A DNA stretch of 64,000 nt from Bacteroidales bacterium UBA5235 (GCA_002409145.1 DHUL01000037.1:58653-122652), one strand, 5' to 3'. Shown: positions 1 through 8,489, counted from the first letter of the stretch. Translations and numbers: made by a program. The notes: generated by a model from the letters alone, not told the origin.

Positions 1-115
1 AAGAATGAGAATCGTTGTCGCCAATGATACCCTGATACAGGTGTGGCCGGCCGACGAAACAGGTGAAGTGGATAAAAGCAATTACTGGTCCGAAAAATAC
101 GTCAGGGTGAAATAG
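1..115 (+). CDS. C-terminal end of an unidentified protein (partial)
   Basis: An open frame enters from the left edge and ends in a TAG stop. About 37 residues are visible, including the segment IQVWPADETGEVDKSNYW, and the protein ends in basic residues. The fragment is too short to assign to a family. It has no signal or membrane segment. It converges on the flavodoxin-like gene to its right, across about 150 bases that hold two palindromic repeats. That it is real rests only on uninterrupted reading and codon use like its neighbours. Confidence 0.45.
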   Translation, partial: RMRIVVANDTLIQVWPADETGEVDKSNYWSEKYVRVK

Positions 116-199
116 GGGTGTCAGTGACCCGTCAGGCGGGACAATGCTGGACGATCTGTGATCAACGCCGTAATTATTGTCACTTGGACTACAATTCTT

Positions 200-266
200 A
201 AAGGCCTGCGGCCTATATACATCTTTTGGCATTCTGTGCTGCAATGCTGAAAGGCCTACGGCCTAT
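200..266. repeat. Two REP-like palindromic repeats
   Basis: A 17-base unit, AAAGGCCTGCGGCCTAT, occurs at 200-216 and again at 250-266 with a single G-to-A change, giving a 50-base period. Each copy contains the self-complementary core AGGCC-NNN-GGCCT, which can fold into a 5-bp stem with a 3-base loop. They lie between two convergent genes, and the second copy contains the stop codon of the flavodoxin-like gene. Position and symmetry fit REP-type intergenic palindromes. A transcript-end role is possible, but neither copy is followed by a clear T-tract. Confidence 0.6.
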
Positions 267-790
267 TTGGCCAGGAGCTTTACCAGCTTTTCATGCAACT
301 GTACTGACCAGGTCTCTATTTCCGAATGACCCCGGTTCTCGGCTTCACGAAGTAACCCAAGCAACAGCCGCAGTTTGAATTTTGACCGCTCACCGGGCTG
401 CGCTGCCTCCCTGCTGTCAGCCTCACCACTGAAGAATCCTTCACTAACAGTATGAACCATACCCCTTACATGAGAAGTGTATTGCATGATCACCATTCGC
501 GACTCAGCCCCTCTATCTGTACTGAGCGACGGAATGACAGTAAAAATGGCAAAGGGCTTCTTGCCCAACACCGACTGGTTCCGCCTGACAAACTCCATCG
601 CCTCCGGAACCCATCCTCCACCCTGCTCCTGGCACCCGGCAATCACAGCCGAAAAAACTTTTACCCCTGACACCCCGCTCATAGGCCTGAGCGTCACCTC
701 GGCACCCAGGCCGGTCAACACCCGGGCCACTCGCTCAGCCACACTGGCTGCCAGCCCGGACGTACCTGCATGAGTTACAAGAATCTTCAT
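263..790 (-). CDS. Flavodoxin-domain protein
   Basis: This 175-residue protein starts with MKILVTHAGTSGLAASVA, a Rossmann-like beta strand followed by the T-x-G-x-A phosphate loop of flavodoxins that bind FMN. The segment HTVSEGFFSGEAD near residue 115 resembles the second flavin loop of the flavodoxin_5/HemG group, although the usual W-x-G pattern is not evident. The family includes menaquinone-dependent protoporphyrinogen dehydrogenase, but the HemG signatures are too weak here for that name. It has no signal peptide, so it is probably cytoplasmic. It diverges from the small membrane protein gene that precedes mutL. Exact redox partner and substrate are unknown. Confidence 0.7.
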   Translation of the reverse strand: MKILVTHAGTSGLAASVAERVARVLTGLGAEVTLRPMSGVSGVKVFSAVIAGCQEQGGGWVPEAMEFVRRNQSVLGKKPFAIFTVIPSLSTDRGAESRMVIMQYTSHVRGMVHTVSEGFFSGEADSREAAQPGERSKFKLRLLLGLLREAENRGHSEIETWSVQLHEKLVKLLAK

Positions 791-888
791 CGCTCTGGAA
801 CAAGGTTTGGTCTCCCAAAATTAATAAAAAGTGAACAATCTTTAACCGGGGATCCCGGCCGGAACTACCCCGCTAAGCGTTTTCTTGC

Positions 889-896
889 TATTTTTG
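889..896 (+). promoter_or_regulatory. Bacteroidota -7 promoter element, small membrane protein/mutL cluster
   Basis: TATTTTTG matches the Bacteroidota -7 consensus TAnnTTTG and lies 13 bases before the start codon at 910, implying a very short leader. No clear TTG is seen at -33. Confidence 0.55.
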
Positions 897-909
897 CAAA
901 AAGAACACA

Positions 910-1245
910 ATGGCTATCCCGAGCTTCTTCAAACAGAACAAACCCCGCGGCTTCAACTACAAGCCCCGGTACTATGATCCGGTCAAGGAGGAACTGGAAC
1001 AGAGACGCAAGACATGGGAGAAAGAAAAGAGAGATAGCGGGGAAAGGCAGAATAATAGTGAGCCCTCCCCCGCTGAAGCTGCGGAGGGAACCTCCCGTCA
1101 GCCCTACCGCTCAAGGATCATGCGCGGTGATATGAAAAACTACTTTAACCACAGGCAGGAGAAAGTGCAGAAACAGACCACCATCAGACTAATTGTGATC
1201 ATAATTATCCTTGCCTTCGTAGTCTATCTTTACCTCCGTTTTTAA
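910..1245 (+). CDS. Small single-pass membrane protein upstream of mutL
   Basis: The 111-residue product has a basic, charged cytoplasmic-type region (residues 1-88, rich in K, R and E) and one C-terminal hydrophobic helix (about residues 91-109) that ends two residues before the stop, a tail-anchored layout. Its residues 1-25 are rich in aromatic and basic residues. It lies 9 bases upstream of mutL on the same strand and is likely cotranscribed with it. I do not recognise a functional family. A protein of this kind ahead of mutL is, as far as I recall, common in Bacteroidota. A longer out-of-frame reading across this region is rejected in favour of this one because it lacks protein-like composition. 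Confidence 0.75.
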   Translation: MAIPSFFKQNKPRGFNYKPRYYDPVKEELEQRRKTWEKEKRDSGERQNNSEPSPAEAAEGTSRQPYRSRIMRGDMKNYFNHRQEKVQKQTTIRLIVIIIILAFVVYLYLRF

Positions 1246-1254
1246 TCGCCCCGG

Positions 1255-3111
1255 ATGAGTGACATTATAAAGCTTCTGCCCGACTCCGTCGCCAACCAGA
1301 TAGCGGCAGGTGAAGTCATCCAGCGTCCGGCATCAGTGGTCAAGGAGTTGACGGAGAACGCCGTTGACGCAGGGGCTACAGAAATAAGCGTGGTCATCCG
1401 CGATGCCGGCCGTACTCTCGTACAGGTGATTGACAACGGATGCGGCATGAGCGAGACTGACGCCCGCCTCTCATTCGAGAGACACGCCACCTCAAAGATC
1501 TCATCAGCCGATGATCTTTTTATCATAACTACCAAAGGATTCCGGGGTGAGGCGCTCGCCTCAATAGCAGCCGTCTCAATGACCGAGTTGCGCACAAGAC
1601 GCGAAGAAGACGAAGCAGGAACACTGGTTGAAATAAATAACTCGAGGGTCACAAGACAGGAACCATGTTCATGCGCTGCAGGATCAGTATTCAGCGTCAG
1701 GAACCTCTTTTACAATGTCCCCGCCCGCCGAAAATTCCTGAAGTCGGACACAACCGAGTTCCGGCATATCATCACCGAGTTCCAGCGTGTAGCCCTTGCC
1801 CACCCGGAGATAAGGTTCAACCTTACCCACAATGACCAGGAGATTTACCGCCTTCCGGCGGGAAACCATCGTCAGCGGATAGCAGGGCTGTTCGGAAAAC
1901 ATTACAACCAAAACCTGGTCAGTGTGGAGACCTCCACCTCCATTGTGTCAGTAAGCGGGTTTGCGGGGAAGCCCGAAAACGCCCGCCGCTCAGCCGGTGA
2001 ACAGTTTTTCTTCGTGAACAACAGGTTCATCCGGCATCCCTATCTGCATCGCGCTGTGCTGGAAGCCTACCAGGGTCTCCTTCCTCCCGATACCCTCCCG
2101 GCATATTTCATATATATGATCGCTGACCCGGCAACAATAGATGTGAACATCCACCCCACCAAAACCGAGGTCAAGTTCGAGGACGAGAGGTCTGTCTGGC
2201 AGATCATGCTGGCTTCCGTCCGTGAGGCTCTGGGCCGGTTCAACGTGGTGCCGTCGCTTGACTTCGGTCCCGAGGGCGCCGTGGATATCCCGGTCATCAT
2301 GGGCAACACCCCTCCGCCACCGCTGCCGCAGATAGAGGTTGACCACACCTTCAATCCGTTCGAAGGCACTGAATACCAGAGACCCGGAATAAAATGGAAA
2401 TGGGACGCTGAGCGTAATCCTCCACGCGACTGGGAGTCGCTTTTCACCATCACCACACGCGGAAAGAGTGAGAGTGAGAGTGAGATTGAGGCTGAGAGCG
2501 GAAAAAGGATATCATCAGGCCCGTCAGATGATGAAGGGCACGGAGCAGCCCAGCGCCGTTTTTTCCAGGTAAAAAACCGCTACATCATGTGCCCTGTGAT
2601 CTCCGGAATAATGATGATTGACCAGAGAAGGGCCCACGAGAGAGTGCTCTACGAGAGATACCTTACCTCACTCGGTGACGGTCCGAGACCTGCACAGGTA
2701 TCGCTTTTCCCTGTAGAGGCGGAACTTAATCCGGGCGATCTGGTGATCATTGAAGAGATAAGCGACCAGCTCAGGATACTCGGATTTGAGATAAAAACCG
2801 GGACGCAAGGCAGGGTCACAATCAGCGGTCATCCCGCTGACAGCCGCAATGCAAACCCCCTGGCAATGCTCGAAACTATCATCGCCGAATACAAGCACTC
2901 GATGGGAGACCCGGCTATAGGTGCACGCGAACGGATCGCCCTCTCCATGGCCAGGGCTTCAGCTATCCAGTATGGCACCCCGCTGACTCACACAGAGATG
3001 GAGGAACTATTTGACATGCTTTTCGCCTGCGCTATGCCAAACTACTCTCCCTCAGGCAAAACGGTGATGAACATCATCACCCTCGAGGAGCTTGACCGGA
3101 GATTCAGCTGA
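1255..3111 (+). CDS. mutL: DNA mismatch repair protein MutL
   Basis: This 618-residue protein is the mismatch-repair coordinator that links MutS to downstream strand processing. The N-terminal GHKL ATPase shows all expected motifs: ELTENAVDAGA (motif I, catalytic Glu and Mg-binding Asn), DNGCGM (motif II) and TTKGFRGEAL (ATP lid, motif III). The S5-type domain carries VNIHPTKTEVKF near residue 300. A low-complexity SES/EIEAE linker (about 402-415) joins it to the C-terminal dimerisation domain, which retains a DQRRAHERVLYE motif. I do not see the DQHA(X)2E(X)4E endonuclease motif in exact form: the visible DQRRAHERVLYER is close, so nicking activity is plausible but needs alignment. Length is normal. 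Confidence 0.97.
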   Translation: MSDIIKLLPDSVANQIAAGEVIQRPASVVKELTENAVDAGATEISVVIRDAGRTLVQVIDNGCGMSETDARLSFERHATSKISSADDLFIITTKGFRGEALASIAAVSMTELRTRREEDEAGTLVEINNSRVTRQEPCSCAAGSVFSVRNLFYNVPARRKFLKSDTTEFRHIITEFQRVALAHPEIRFNLTHNDQEIYRLPAGNHRQRIAGLFGKHYNQNLVSVETSTSIVSVSGFAGKPENARRSAGEQFFFVNNRFIRHPYLHRAVLEAYQGLLPPDTLPAYFIYMIADPATIDVNIHPTKTEVKFEDERSVWQIMLASVREALGRFNVVPSLDFGPEGAVDIPVIMGNTPPPPLPQIEVDHTFNPFEGTEYQRPGIKWKWDAERNPPRDWESLFTITTRGKSESESEIEAESGKRISSGPSDDEGHGAAQRRFFQVKNRYIMCPVISGIMMIDQRRAHERVLYERYLTSLGDGPRPAQVSLFPVEAELNPGDLVIIEEISDQLRILGFEIKTGTQGRVTISGHPADSRNANPLAMLETIIAEYKHSMGDPAIGARERIALSMARASAIQYGTPLTHTEMEELFDMLFACAMPNYSPSGKTVMNIITLEELDRRFS

Positions 3112-3128
3112 TATTTGGTCAGAATGGC

Positions 3129-3136
3129 TAAATTTG
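3129..3136 (+). promoter_or_regulatory. -7 promoter element, rhomboid genes
   Basis: TAAATTTG matches TAnnTTTG and sits just after the mutL stop, 27 bases ahead of the start chosen for the first rhomboid gene. This supports the downstream start at 3164 over an in-frame ATG at 3092 inside mutL. Confidence 0.5.
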
Positions 3137-3163
3137 CGCTTTGAAACACGTGAGAACAATAAG

Positions 3164-3898
3164 ATGAACAGAATACTTTCAGGGACCCCTCCGGTGGTGA
3201 AAAACCTCATCATCATCAATGTGGTGATGCTCCTGCTGTATGAACTCCTCAAGCTGACAACAGGCATCAACCTGAACGGCATCCTGGGGCTCTATTTCCC
3301 AAAATCGGAATTCTTCCGTTCATGGCAGATTGTCACACACATGTTTATGCATGGCGGGTTTGTGCACCTGCTTTTCAACATGTTTGCCCTGTGGATGTTC
3401 GGGAGGATACTCGAACAGGTATGGGGGCCAAAGAGGTTCCTCCTCTATTACCTGGTGACGGGACTGGGCGCAGCCTTCTTCTTTGAACTGGTACAGTGGT
3501 ACCAGTACAACAAGGTGATGGGAATCCTCTCACCTGAGCAGCTTCAGTATGTCTATGACGCCGGAAGCAATGCCGTCAGCCAGGGCAAAAACTTCACAGA
3601 CCCGGATATGGGGAGGCTGAATTCAATACTTAATGTTCCCGTTGTGGGAGCATCAGGAGCTGTCTACGGAGTGCTTCTGGCCTTCGGGGTGCTCTTCCCC
3701 AACACGCAGCTGATGTTCATATTTCCTCCCATACCTGTCAAGGCGAAATATGTTGTCATAGGGTATGCAGCCATAGAGCTCTACCTGGCTATCACAAGCC
3801 CGGGAAGCAGCATAGCCCATACGGCACACCTCGGCGGTATGCTCTTTGGCTATATCCTGATAAGATACTGGAGGAAGACCACTAAAACCCTTTACTGA
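3164..3898 (+). CDS. Rhomboid family intramembrane serine protease (first of pair)
   Basis: The 244-residue product is a six-helix integral membrane protease that cleaves transmembrane substrates. The serine nucleophile lies in GASGAVYG (Ser about 164) and the catalytic His in AHLGGMLFGY (about 222), forming the Ser-His dyad. The HGGFVHLLFN element of transmembrane helix 2 supplies the oxyanion-side His and Asn. An insert of about 45 polar residues lies between helices 3 and 4. An in-frame ATG 72 bases upstream inside mutL is unlikely to be the start, because the start used here places the first helix normally and follows a promoter element. The stop overlaps the start of the next gene (TGATG), so translation of the two rhomboids is probably coupled. 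Confidence 0.93.
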   Translation: MNRILSGTPPVVKNLIIINVVMLLLYELLKLTTGINLNGILGLYFPKSEFFRSWQIVTHMFMHGGFVHLLFNMFALWMFGRILEQVWGPKRFLLYYLVTGLGAAFFFELVQWYQYNKVMGILSPEQLQYVYDAGSNAVSQGKNFTDPDMGRLNSILNVPVVGASGAVYGVLLAFGVLFPNTQLMFIFPPIPVKAKYVVIGYAAIELYLAITSPGSSIAHTAHLGGMLFGYILIRYWRKTTKTLY

Positions 3899-4812
3899 TG
3901 AGCATCTGGGACGAGATAAAGGGTTCATTCAAACATGGCACAGCCCTGACAAGGCTGATGTACATCAACGGCGCCGTATTCCTGTTTATAAAGATTATTG
4001 AAGTAATAGGGGTACTTACATCCAGCCCCGGCCTGGCTACGGCAGTAATATCGAACCTGGCTGTCCCGGCCTCCACCACCGCCCTTGCCCTTAAGCCATG
4101 GACACCCGTCACCTACATGTTCACTCACCAGGGATTTATCCACCTGCTCTTTAACCTGTTGTGGCTATGGTGGTTCGGGAAAATTTTCCTGGCATATCTC
4201 GATCAGCGGAAGCTGGTGGCACTCTATATCATGGGAGGTCTCGCCGGAGCACTTCTTTATGTAATTGTCTTCAATATCTTCCCTGCCTTCGCGTCAGCGG
4301 TGAACGTCTCAATTGCACTGGGTGCATCCGCCTCGGTGATGGCATTGGTTATAGGCACAGCCGTCTACCTGCCCGATCTCGAGCTGCACCTCCTCTTTTT
4401 CGGGAGGGTGAAGCTGAAATACCTGGCACTGGTAACCTTCCTGATAACCTCTGTGTTTGATTTCTCGGTGAACACCGGAGGCAAGATCGCCCATATCGGC
4501 GGTGCACTGATGGGATTAGCCTACGGACAGGGTCTGAGAAATGGCAGGGATTTTGGAATATGGTTAAACAGGATCCTCGACTTTTTTGTTAGTCTGTTCA
4601 AACCGGGGAAAAGGCTCAGGGTGAAATACAAGAAAACCGGAACCGCCTTCAAAGCACAAAAGACAAAGACTGACCACGAATACAACTCAGCAAAAGCCGA
4701 AAGGCAGAAGGAGATAGACCATATACTCGACAAGATTTCGAAAGGAGGTTATGACAGTCTCACGAGGGAAGAAAAAGCAATCCTCTTCAGCGAGAGCCAG
4801 AAAAAAGGATAG
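3898..4812 (+). CDS. Rhomboid family intramembrane serine protease (second of pair)
   Basis: This 304-residue protein is a divergent paralogue of its upstream neighbour. It has THQGFIHLLFN in helix 2, the serine motif GASASVMAL (Ser about 144) and the histidine motif KIAHIGGALMG (about 199), so the catalytic dyad looks intact. After the last helix there is a basic cytoplasmic tail of about 80 residues (rich in K, with HEYNSAKAERQKEIDHILDK) that resembles the small conserved C-terminal segment found on many Bacteroidota rhomboids and ends in LTREEKAILF. The 3' end overlaps the next gene by 62 bases. Natural substrates are unknown. Confidence 0.92.
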   Translation: MSIWDEIKGSFKHGTALTRLMYINGAVFLFIKIIEVIGVLTSSPGLATAVISNLAVPASTTALALKPWTPVTYMFTHQGFIHLLFNLLWLWWFGKIFLAYLDQRKLVALYIMGGLAGALLYVIVFNIFPAFASAVNVSIALGASASVMALVIGTAVYLPDLELHLLFFGRVKLKYLALVTFLITSVFDFSVNTGGKIAHIGGALMGLAYGQGLRNGRDFGIWLNRILDFFVSLFKPGKRLRVKYKKTGTAFKAQKTKTDHEYNSAKAERQKEIDHILDKISKGGYDSLTREEKAILFSESQKKG

Positions 4813-5938
4813 CGGTATCAGGCGCTTCACGCGAAACATACTGCTGGTGGTCAACCTTTTCCTGGTTATCCTCCTGGCGTTGGCTTATCTTTCAATCTAT
4901 ATCAATCCTGCCACGATAGCATTCCCGGCCCTTTTCGGGCTTGCATACCCCTATATCGCTGCTGTGAACGTTGCCATGGTCATTGTCTGGATCCTCTTCA
5001 GGAAATGGTATGCACTGCTGTCGGCCGTTGCACTGGTGGCAGGTGTCGGTTATATCCACAACTTCATCAGGTTCACCAATCATGGGAAGGAAGAGCATCA
5101 CCACCTGAAGCTGATGAGTTATAACGTACGACTGTTCAACATTTATGAGTCAGCCGAGAAGAACACCCACACCAAGATGCTTCAGCTTCTGAAGAAGGAG
5201 GATCCGGGTATTATCTGCCTCCAGGAATATTATGTAAGGGGTGACCCTGCTGCCGGTGAGCGGAAGTTGAGAGAGGGTCTCGGGGGAAAGAGATATACCC
5301 ATTTCAAACTCATCCGCAGCGGATCAGCGAGCAGGTACGGGATTGCTACCATCTCACGGTACCCTATTATCTACCGGGGTGATGTGGTACATCCGGGGTC
5401 ATCATCACTTACCATCTTCAGCGATATCGTGGTCGAAACTGACACTTTCAGGGTCTATAACAATCACCTGCAGTCGTTCCGCCTGCGTCGCATGGAGGGT
5501 AACCTGTTCAGCGAGATTGCCGGGGAGGAGAAGGGGCGCTCCATGGATAACATCTCTGGTATCTACCGCAGCCTGATGCAGGGTTTTGCCAGCCGTGCGC
5601 TGCAGGTCGACCGTGTCAGGAGACACATGGAGTCATCGCCTTACCCGGTGATTGTGGCCGGGGATTTCAATGACACACCTGTTTCATACACATACCGCGT
5701 TATGCGCCGGGGTCTGAATGATGCCTTTGTGGAGGCCGGGTACGGGGCAGGATTCACCTACCGTGGCAAGTACCCGCCGAACAGGATAGACTATATTCTC
5801 TACAGCGAAGGAATTGAATGCTCTGATTTTGATATCGTCAAGGTCAGGTATTCAGATCACTACCCGGTCATTGCCTATTTCAGGCGTGCTGACCGGACAT
5901 TGGTTTCAAAAAACCAGCAATCCCGCCGGAATCAATAG
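4751..5938 (+). CDS. Membrane-anchored endonuclease/exonuclease/phosphatase family protein
   Basis: A 395-residue protein with a basic N-terminal segment, about three closely spaced hydrophobic helices (roughly residues 28-110), then an EEP metal-dependent phosphoesterase domain. Catalytic motifs are in order: LMSYNVRLFN (Asn), IICLQEYY (metal-binding Glu), VIVAGDFNDTP (Asp and Asn), RIDYIL and SDHYPVIA (the His-bearing end). The family covers nucleases, sphingomyelinases and inositol phosphatases, so the substrate is unresolved; the active site is predicted on the periplasmic side if the helix count is odd. The start overlaps the second rhomboid by 62 bases. AAGGAGG sits only 2 bases before ATG, too close for ideal use, so translational coupling is likely. 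Confidence 0.9.
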   Translation: MTVSRGKKKQSSSARARKKDSGIRRFTRNILLVVNLFLVILLALAYLSIYINPATIAFPALFGLAYPYIAAVNVAMVIVWILFRKWYALLSAVALVAGVGYIHNFIRFTNHGKEEHHHLKLMSYNVRLFNIYESAEKNTHTKMLQLLKKEDPGIICLQEYYVRGDPAAGERKLREGLGGKRYTHFKLIRSGSASRYGIATISRYPIIYRGDVVHPGSSSLTIFSDIVVETDTFRVYNNHLQSFRLRRMEGNLFSEIAGEEKGRSMDNISGIYRSLMQGFASRALQVDRVRRHMESSPYPVIVAGDFNDTPVSYTYRVMRRGLNDAFVEAGYGAGFTYRGKYPPNRIDYILYSEGIECSDFDIVKVRYSDHYPVIAYFRRADRTLVSKNQQSRRNQ

Positions 5939-5945
5939 AGGTCAA

Positions 5946-6905
5946 TCACCCGTTCTGACCGAAAGGAAGCTTCGACAGGTCGGCATTTCCGCCGGAGACA
6001 ACAATTCCCACCTTCCTGCCGCTGAACAGTTCCCGGTTTGCCAGTACTGCAGCCAGGGGGACGGCTGAAGAAGGTTCAACCACTATCTTCATCCGTGTCC
6101 ATATCAGGGCCATGGCCTCGATAATCTGTTCCTCGGAGACGGTCAGGATGTCGTCAACATTCTTTTTTATGACCGTGAAGGTTCTTTCGCAGAGCGAAGT
6201 GAGGAGTCCGTCCGCGATGGTGCGCGGGGGCAGTGCGGGCTGGATGGTGCCTGTGCGGAGTGATCTGGCTGCATCGTCGGCCAGCAGCGGCTCAGCCCCG
6301 TATATTTTTGCAGCCGGGGCCATATGGCGGATGGCTATGGCCGAGCCGCTGAGGAGGCCGCCGCCGCCCACCGGAACGAGGACCGCGTCAGGGTCCGGTA
6401 ACTCTCCGAGCAGTTCCATAGCCGCGGTCCCCTGACCGGCGATGATGTAAAAGTTGTCATAAGGATGGATCATCGTTGCGCCGGTCCGCTCAATCACCCC
6501 TGCGGCGGCGGCCTCACGCGCCGCCAGCGTGGGCTCACAGAAGGTGATCTCGGCACCGTAGCCTGCCACCGCCCTCTTCTTCACCTCGGGCGCCGAGGAG
6601 GGCATCACAATATAAGCCTTCATCCCGCGCATCGCTGCAGCATGCGCCAGGGCGGCGGCATGATTGCCCGACGAGTGCGTCACCACGCCGGCGGCGCGCT
6701 GGCCTTCCGTGAGATTCAGGACAGCATTGGTGGCTCCTCTGAACTTGAATGCTCCCACCTTCTGGAAATTCTCGCACTTGAAAAAAAGCCTGGCACCGCT
6801 GATGGCATCAAGCTTCTGCGATGTCAGTACCGGGGTGCGGTGCACATAGGGCGAGATCAGCTGCATAGCCGCTGCAACATCTTTAAAATCAGGAATTAAT
6901 GACAT
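5946..6905 (-). CDS. PLP-dependent threonine/serine ammonia-lyase (short form)
   Basis: About 319 residues of a fold-type II pyridoxal-phosphate enzyme that deaminates L-threonine or L-serine to a 2-oxo acid. The PLP-binding lysine is in GAFKFRGATNAV, the substrate/phosphate loop in SSGNHAAALAHAA, and the glycine-rich PLP-phosphate loop in VPVGGGGLLSG; VVSGGNADLSKL closes the domain. There is no C-terminal ACT regulatory domain, so it belongs with catabolic TdcB-type dehydratases and serine racemases, not with long biosynthetic IlvA. The ATG at 6905 is preferred over one 54 bases upstream because family members begin just before the DFKDV helix. It converges on the EEP gene with 7 bases between stops. 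Confidence 0.9.
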   Translation of the reverse strand: MSLIPDFKDVAAAMQLISPYVHRTPVLTSQKLDAISGARLFFKCENFQKVGAFKFRGATNAVLNLTEGQRAAGVVTHSSGNHAAALAHAAAMRGMKAYIVMPSSAPEVKKRAVAGYGAEITFCEPTLAAREAAAAGVIERTGATMIHPYDNFYIIAGQGTAAMELLGELPDPDAVLVPVGGGGLLSGSAIAIRHMAPAAKIYGAEPLLADDAARSLRTGTIQPALPPRTIADGLLTSLCERTFTVIKKNVDDILTVSEEQIIEAMALIWTRMKIVVEPSSAVPLAAVLANRELFSGRKVGIVVSGGNADLSKLPFGQNG

Positions 6906-7045
6906 AATTTTTTGATCAGTATGTTTCTTAAGTTCAGGGCCATTATCCGGCCTATTCATTCAATATCACAAGTATACATCCTCCGGGTTCTCCCGGTTCA
7001 GGAGCGCCCGGGATCCCCGGTACTTACCGGCACCGGGTCCTCTGT

Positions 7046-7894
7046 TCAATGAACAACCCTGAACATGTCATTGAAAATCAACTCCTGCGCCTTAGTCATC
7101 ACCTCCTGGGTGCCGGCAAGGATGGGGCTGTCGAACAGCACATCATAGCCCGGGGCGCTGAATGACCGCCACGTTCCGGCCGGGGTACCGGCTGTCTCCG
7201 CTCTGTTGGAGGTAGTCACCGGCTCCAGTCCTGTTGAGACGGTGGTCCATCCGGGATACAGATCAAGGGTGATATGACTGGGCTCAGCCAGTGCATCTTC
7301 CGGGTAAAGAAAGAGGGCTGCCGGTACGATGAAAGCATGGGTGGTATCAATGAAAGCATCAGCAACAGAGTGGCTGTTGCCGTAGATCACCCATGAAGCC
7401 GTCAGTTTGTCTGCGCCACCGGTGGCCACCTTCCAGATATTCTTTGATGTCTTCAGAAAGTGACATTCCCTGCCTGTGGCATCCCTGATCTCCAGCCGGC
7501 TCAGGTTCTTCGGGTAGTTCTGTATCCAGTAATAACCCGGAGTCCATACGGGCATTTTCAGCACAAGCGTATCTGTCATGACACCGTCAAGGGTCATCGT
7601 GATCCTGAAATTATGGTTCACAGCATCATTCATTGATACCATGTAGTTTATAATAAGCTCACCCGACAGGGAGGCGGGTGAAATACAACCTTCAATTGGG
7701 GTAGAAGAGGTGGCCGTGGCCGGTAAGCCAGGGGAAACGAGTGCCGGGGAACCTTCGGAAGCCGCCTGCATAACACTGGCAGTGCAACCGGCAAGGGTAG
7801 CAGAGGAAACGGAGAAGCCCAACACCATGTTGACAATCAGCGTCAGTAATCTGGATCGAAACAGGATTGCGTCAGGCCCGGATAGAATATTCAT
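7046..7894 (-). pseudogene. Truncated M61 glycyl aminopeptidase: N-terminal domain only
   Basis: The product has an SPII-type signal peptide ending in the lipobox LAGC, then about 190 residues matching the N-terminal beta domain of M61 peptidases. Landmarks are the LKMPVWTPGYYWIQNYPKN segment, a GNSHSVADAF-IDTTHAF block and YDVLFDSPI, which in full-length enzymes leads into the catalytic domain. Here the frame instead ends after about 20 unrelated residues. The zinc-binding HExxH domain and the C-terminal PDZ-like domain are absent, and no trace of them is visible in any frame before the next gene. Full M61 proteins are roughly twice as long. It may be a decayed gene or a stand-alone lipid-anchored domain. 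In-frame starts at 7924 and 7957 are also possible. Confidence 0.75.
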
Positions 7895-8055
7895 AGTGTT
7901 AATGATAAGATGCTTTATTGACATAAGGTGCACAAGACATAAAAGTAGTAAAATCACCTCAACAGATTACCGGGTATGATGAGTAAGATATAATTTGGGG
8001 ATGAGAGAGTCTGTACTACATCCATTACAGAATTTTCAGCCGGATGAAGGAGTAG

Positions 8056-8090
8056 TAAAACAGGAGGAAATCTGTTTCAATTTCCTCCTG
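8056..8090 (-). terminator. Intrinsic terminator of the orphan gene
   Basis: A perfect 11-bp stem (CAGGAGGAAAT paired with ATTTCCTCCTG) with an 8-base loop begins 6 bases beyond the stop codon of the minus-strand orphan gene, and is followed on that strand by TTTT. It supports that gene as a real transcription unit. Confidence 0.8.
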
Positions 8091-8096
8091 TCTGAA

Positions 8097-8489
8097 TCAG
8101 TAATTTACCATAAAACAAAAACCGTCTTTCGATTCCTTCTGCGAGAGGTATCCATTCTTCAGGATCCAGCGGCATCTGAAGGCGTCATAATCATAAATTG
8201 CATTGAAAAAACTAACATATTCCGTCAATGAGTTAAGATGATCAGGAAATATGAAAGCATAATCGCACCTTTCATCAGAATCAAATAAACAGGTAATTGA
8301 AGTCTGTTCACAATCAAATCTTATTTCTACAGATATCTGTCTTTCTTCCTTCTCATAAAAGTCCATGAAACATATTGGGTATTGATTAAACCTTTCCCAG
8401 ATTTGTCGACCAGATAATCTAAGTAATGAACTTGCATGTGCAACCAGACCGGGGAACATTTTCAGATTAGAAAGATTTTCAGGTAGCAT
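8097..8489 (-). CDS. Orphan hypothetical protein in AT-rich islet
   Basis: This 130-residue protein is not one I recognise. It is rich in aromatic residues and cysteine (5 Cys, many F and Y), has no signal peptide or membrane helix, and the middle looks beta-rich (QISVEIRFDCEQTSITCLFD). Its base composition is clearly AT-richer than the flanking genes, like that of the MNT-HEPN gene nearby, which suggests recent acquisition. The immediately following strong terminator on the same strand argues that it is a real gene. A forward frame across the same DNA is rejected because the terminator hairpin falls inside it. Confidence 0.6.
   Translation of the reverse strand: MLPENLSNLKMFPGLVAHASSLLRLSGRQIWERFNQYPICFMDFYEKEERQISVEIRFDCEQTSITCLFDSDERCDYAFIFPDHLNSLTEYVSFFNAIYDYDAFRCRWILKNGYLSQKESKDGFCFMVNY

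Noticed and set aside
770..1135. 121-codon forward frame across the small membrane protein gene
   Set aside because: Different frame from the 910 start; Arg/Pro-rich without structure, while the chosen frame has a clean membrane helix and promoter spacing.
7995..8231. 78-codon forward frame
   Set aside because: It contains the minus-strand terminator hairpin and overlaps the orphan gene supported by that terminator.
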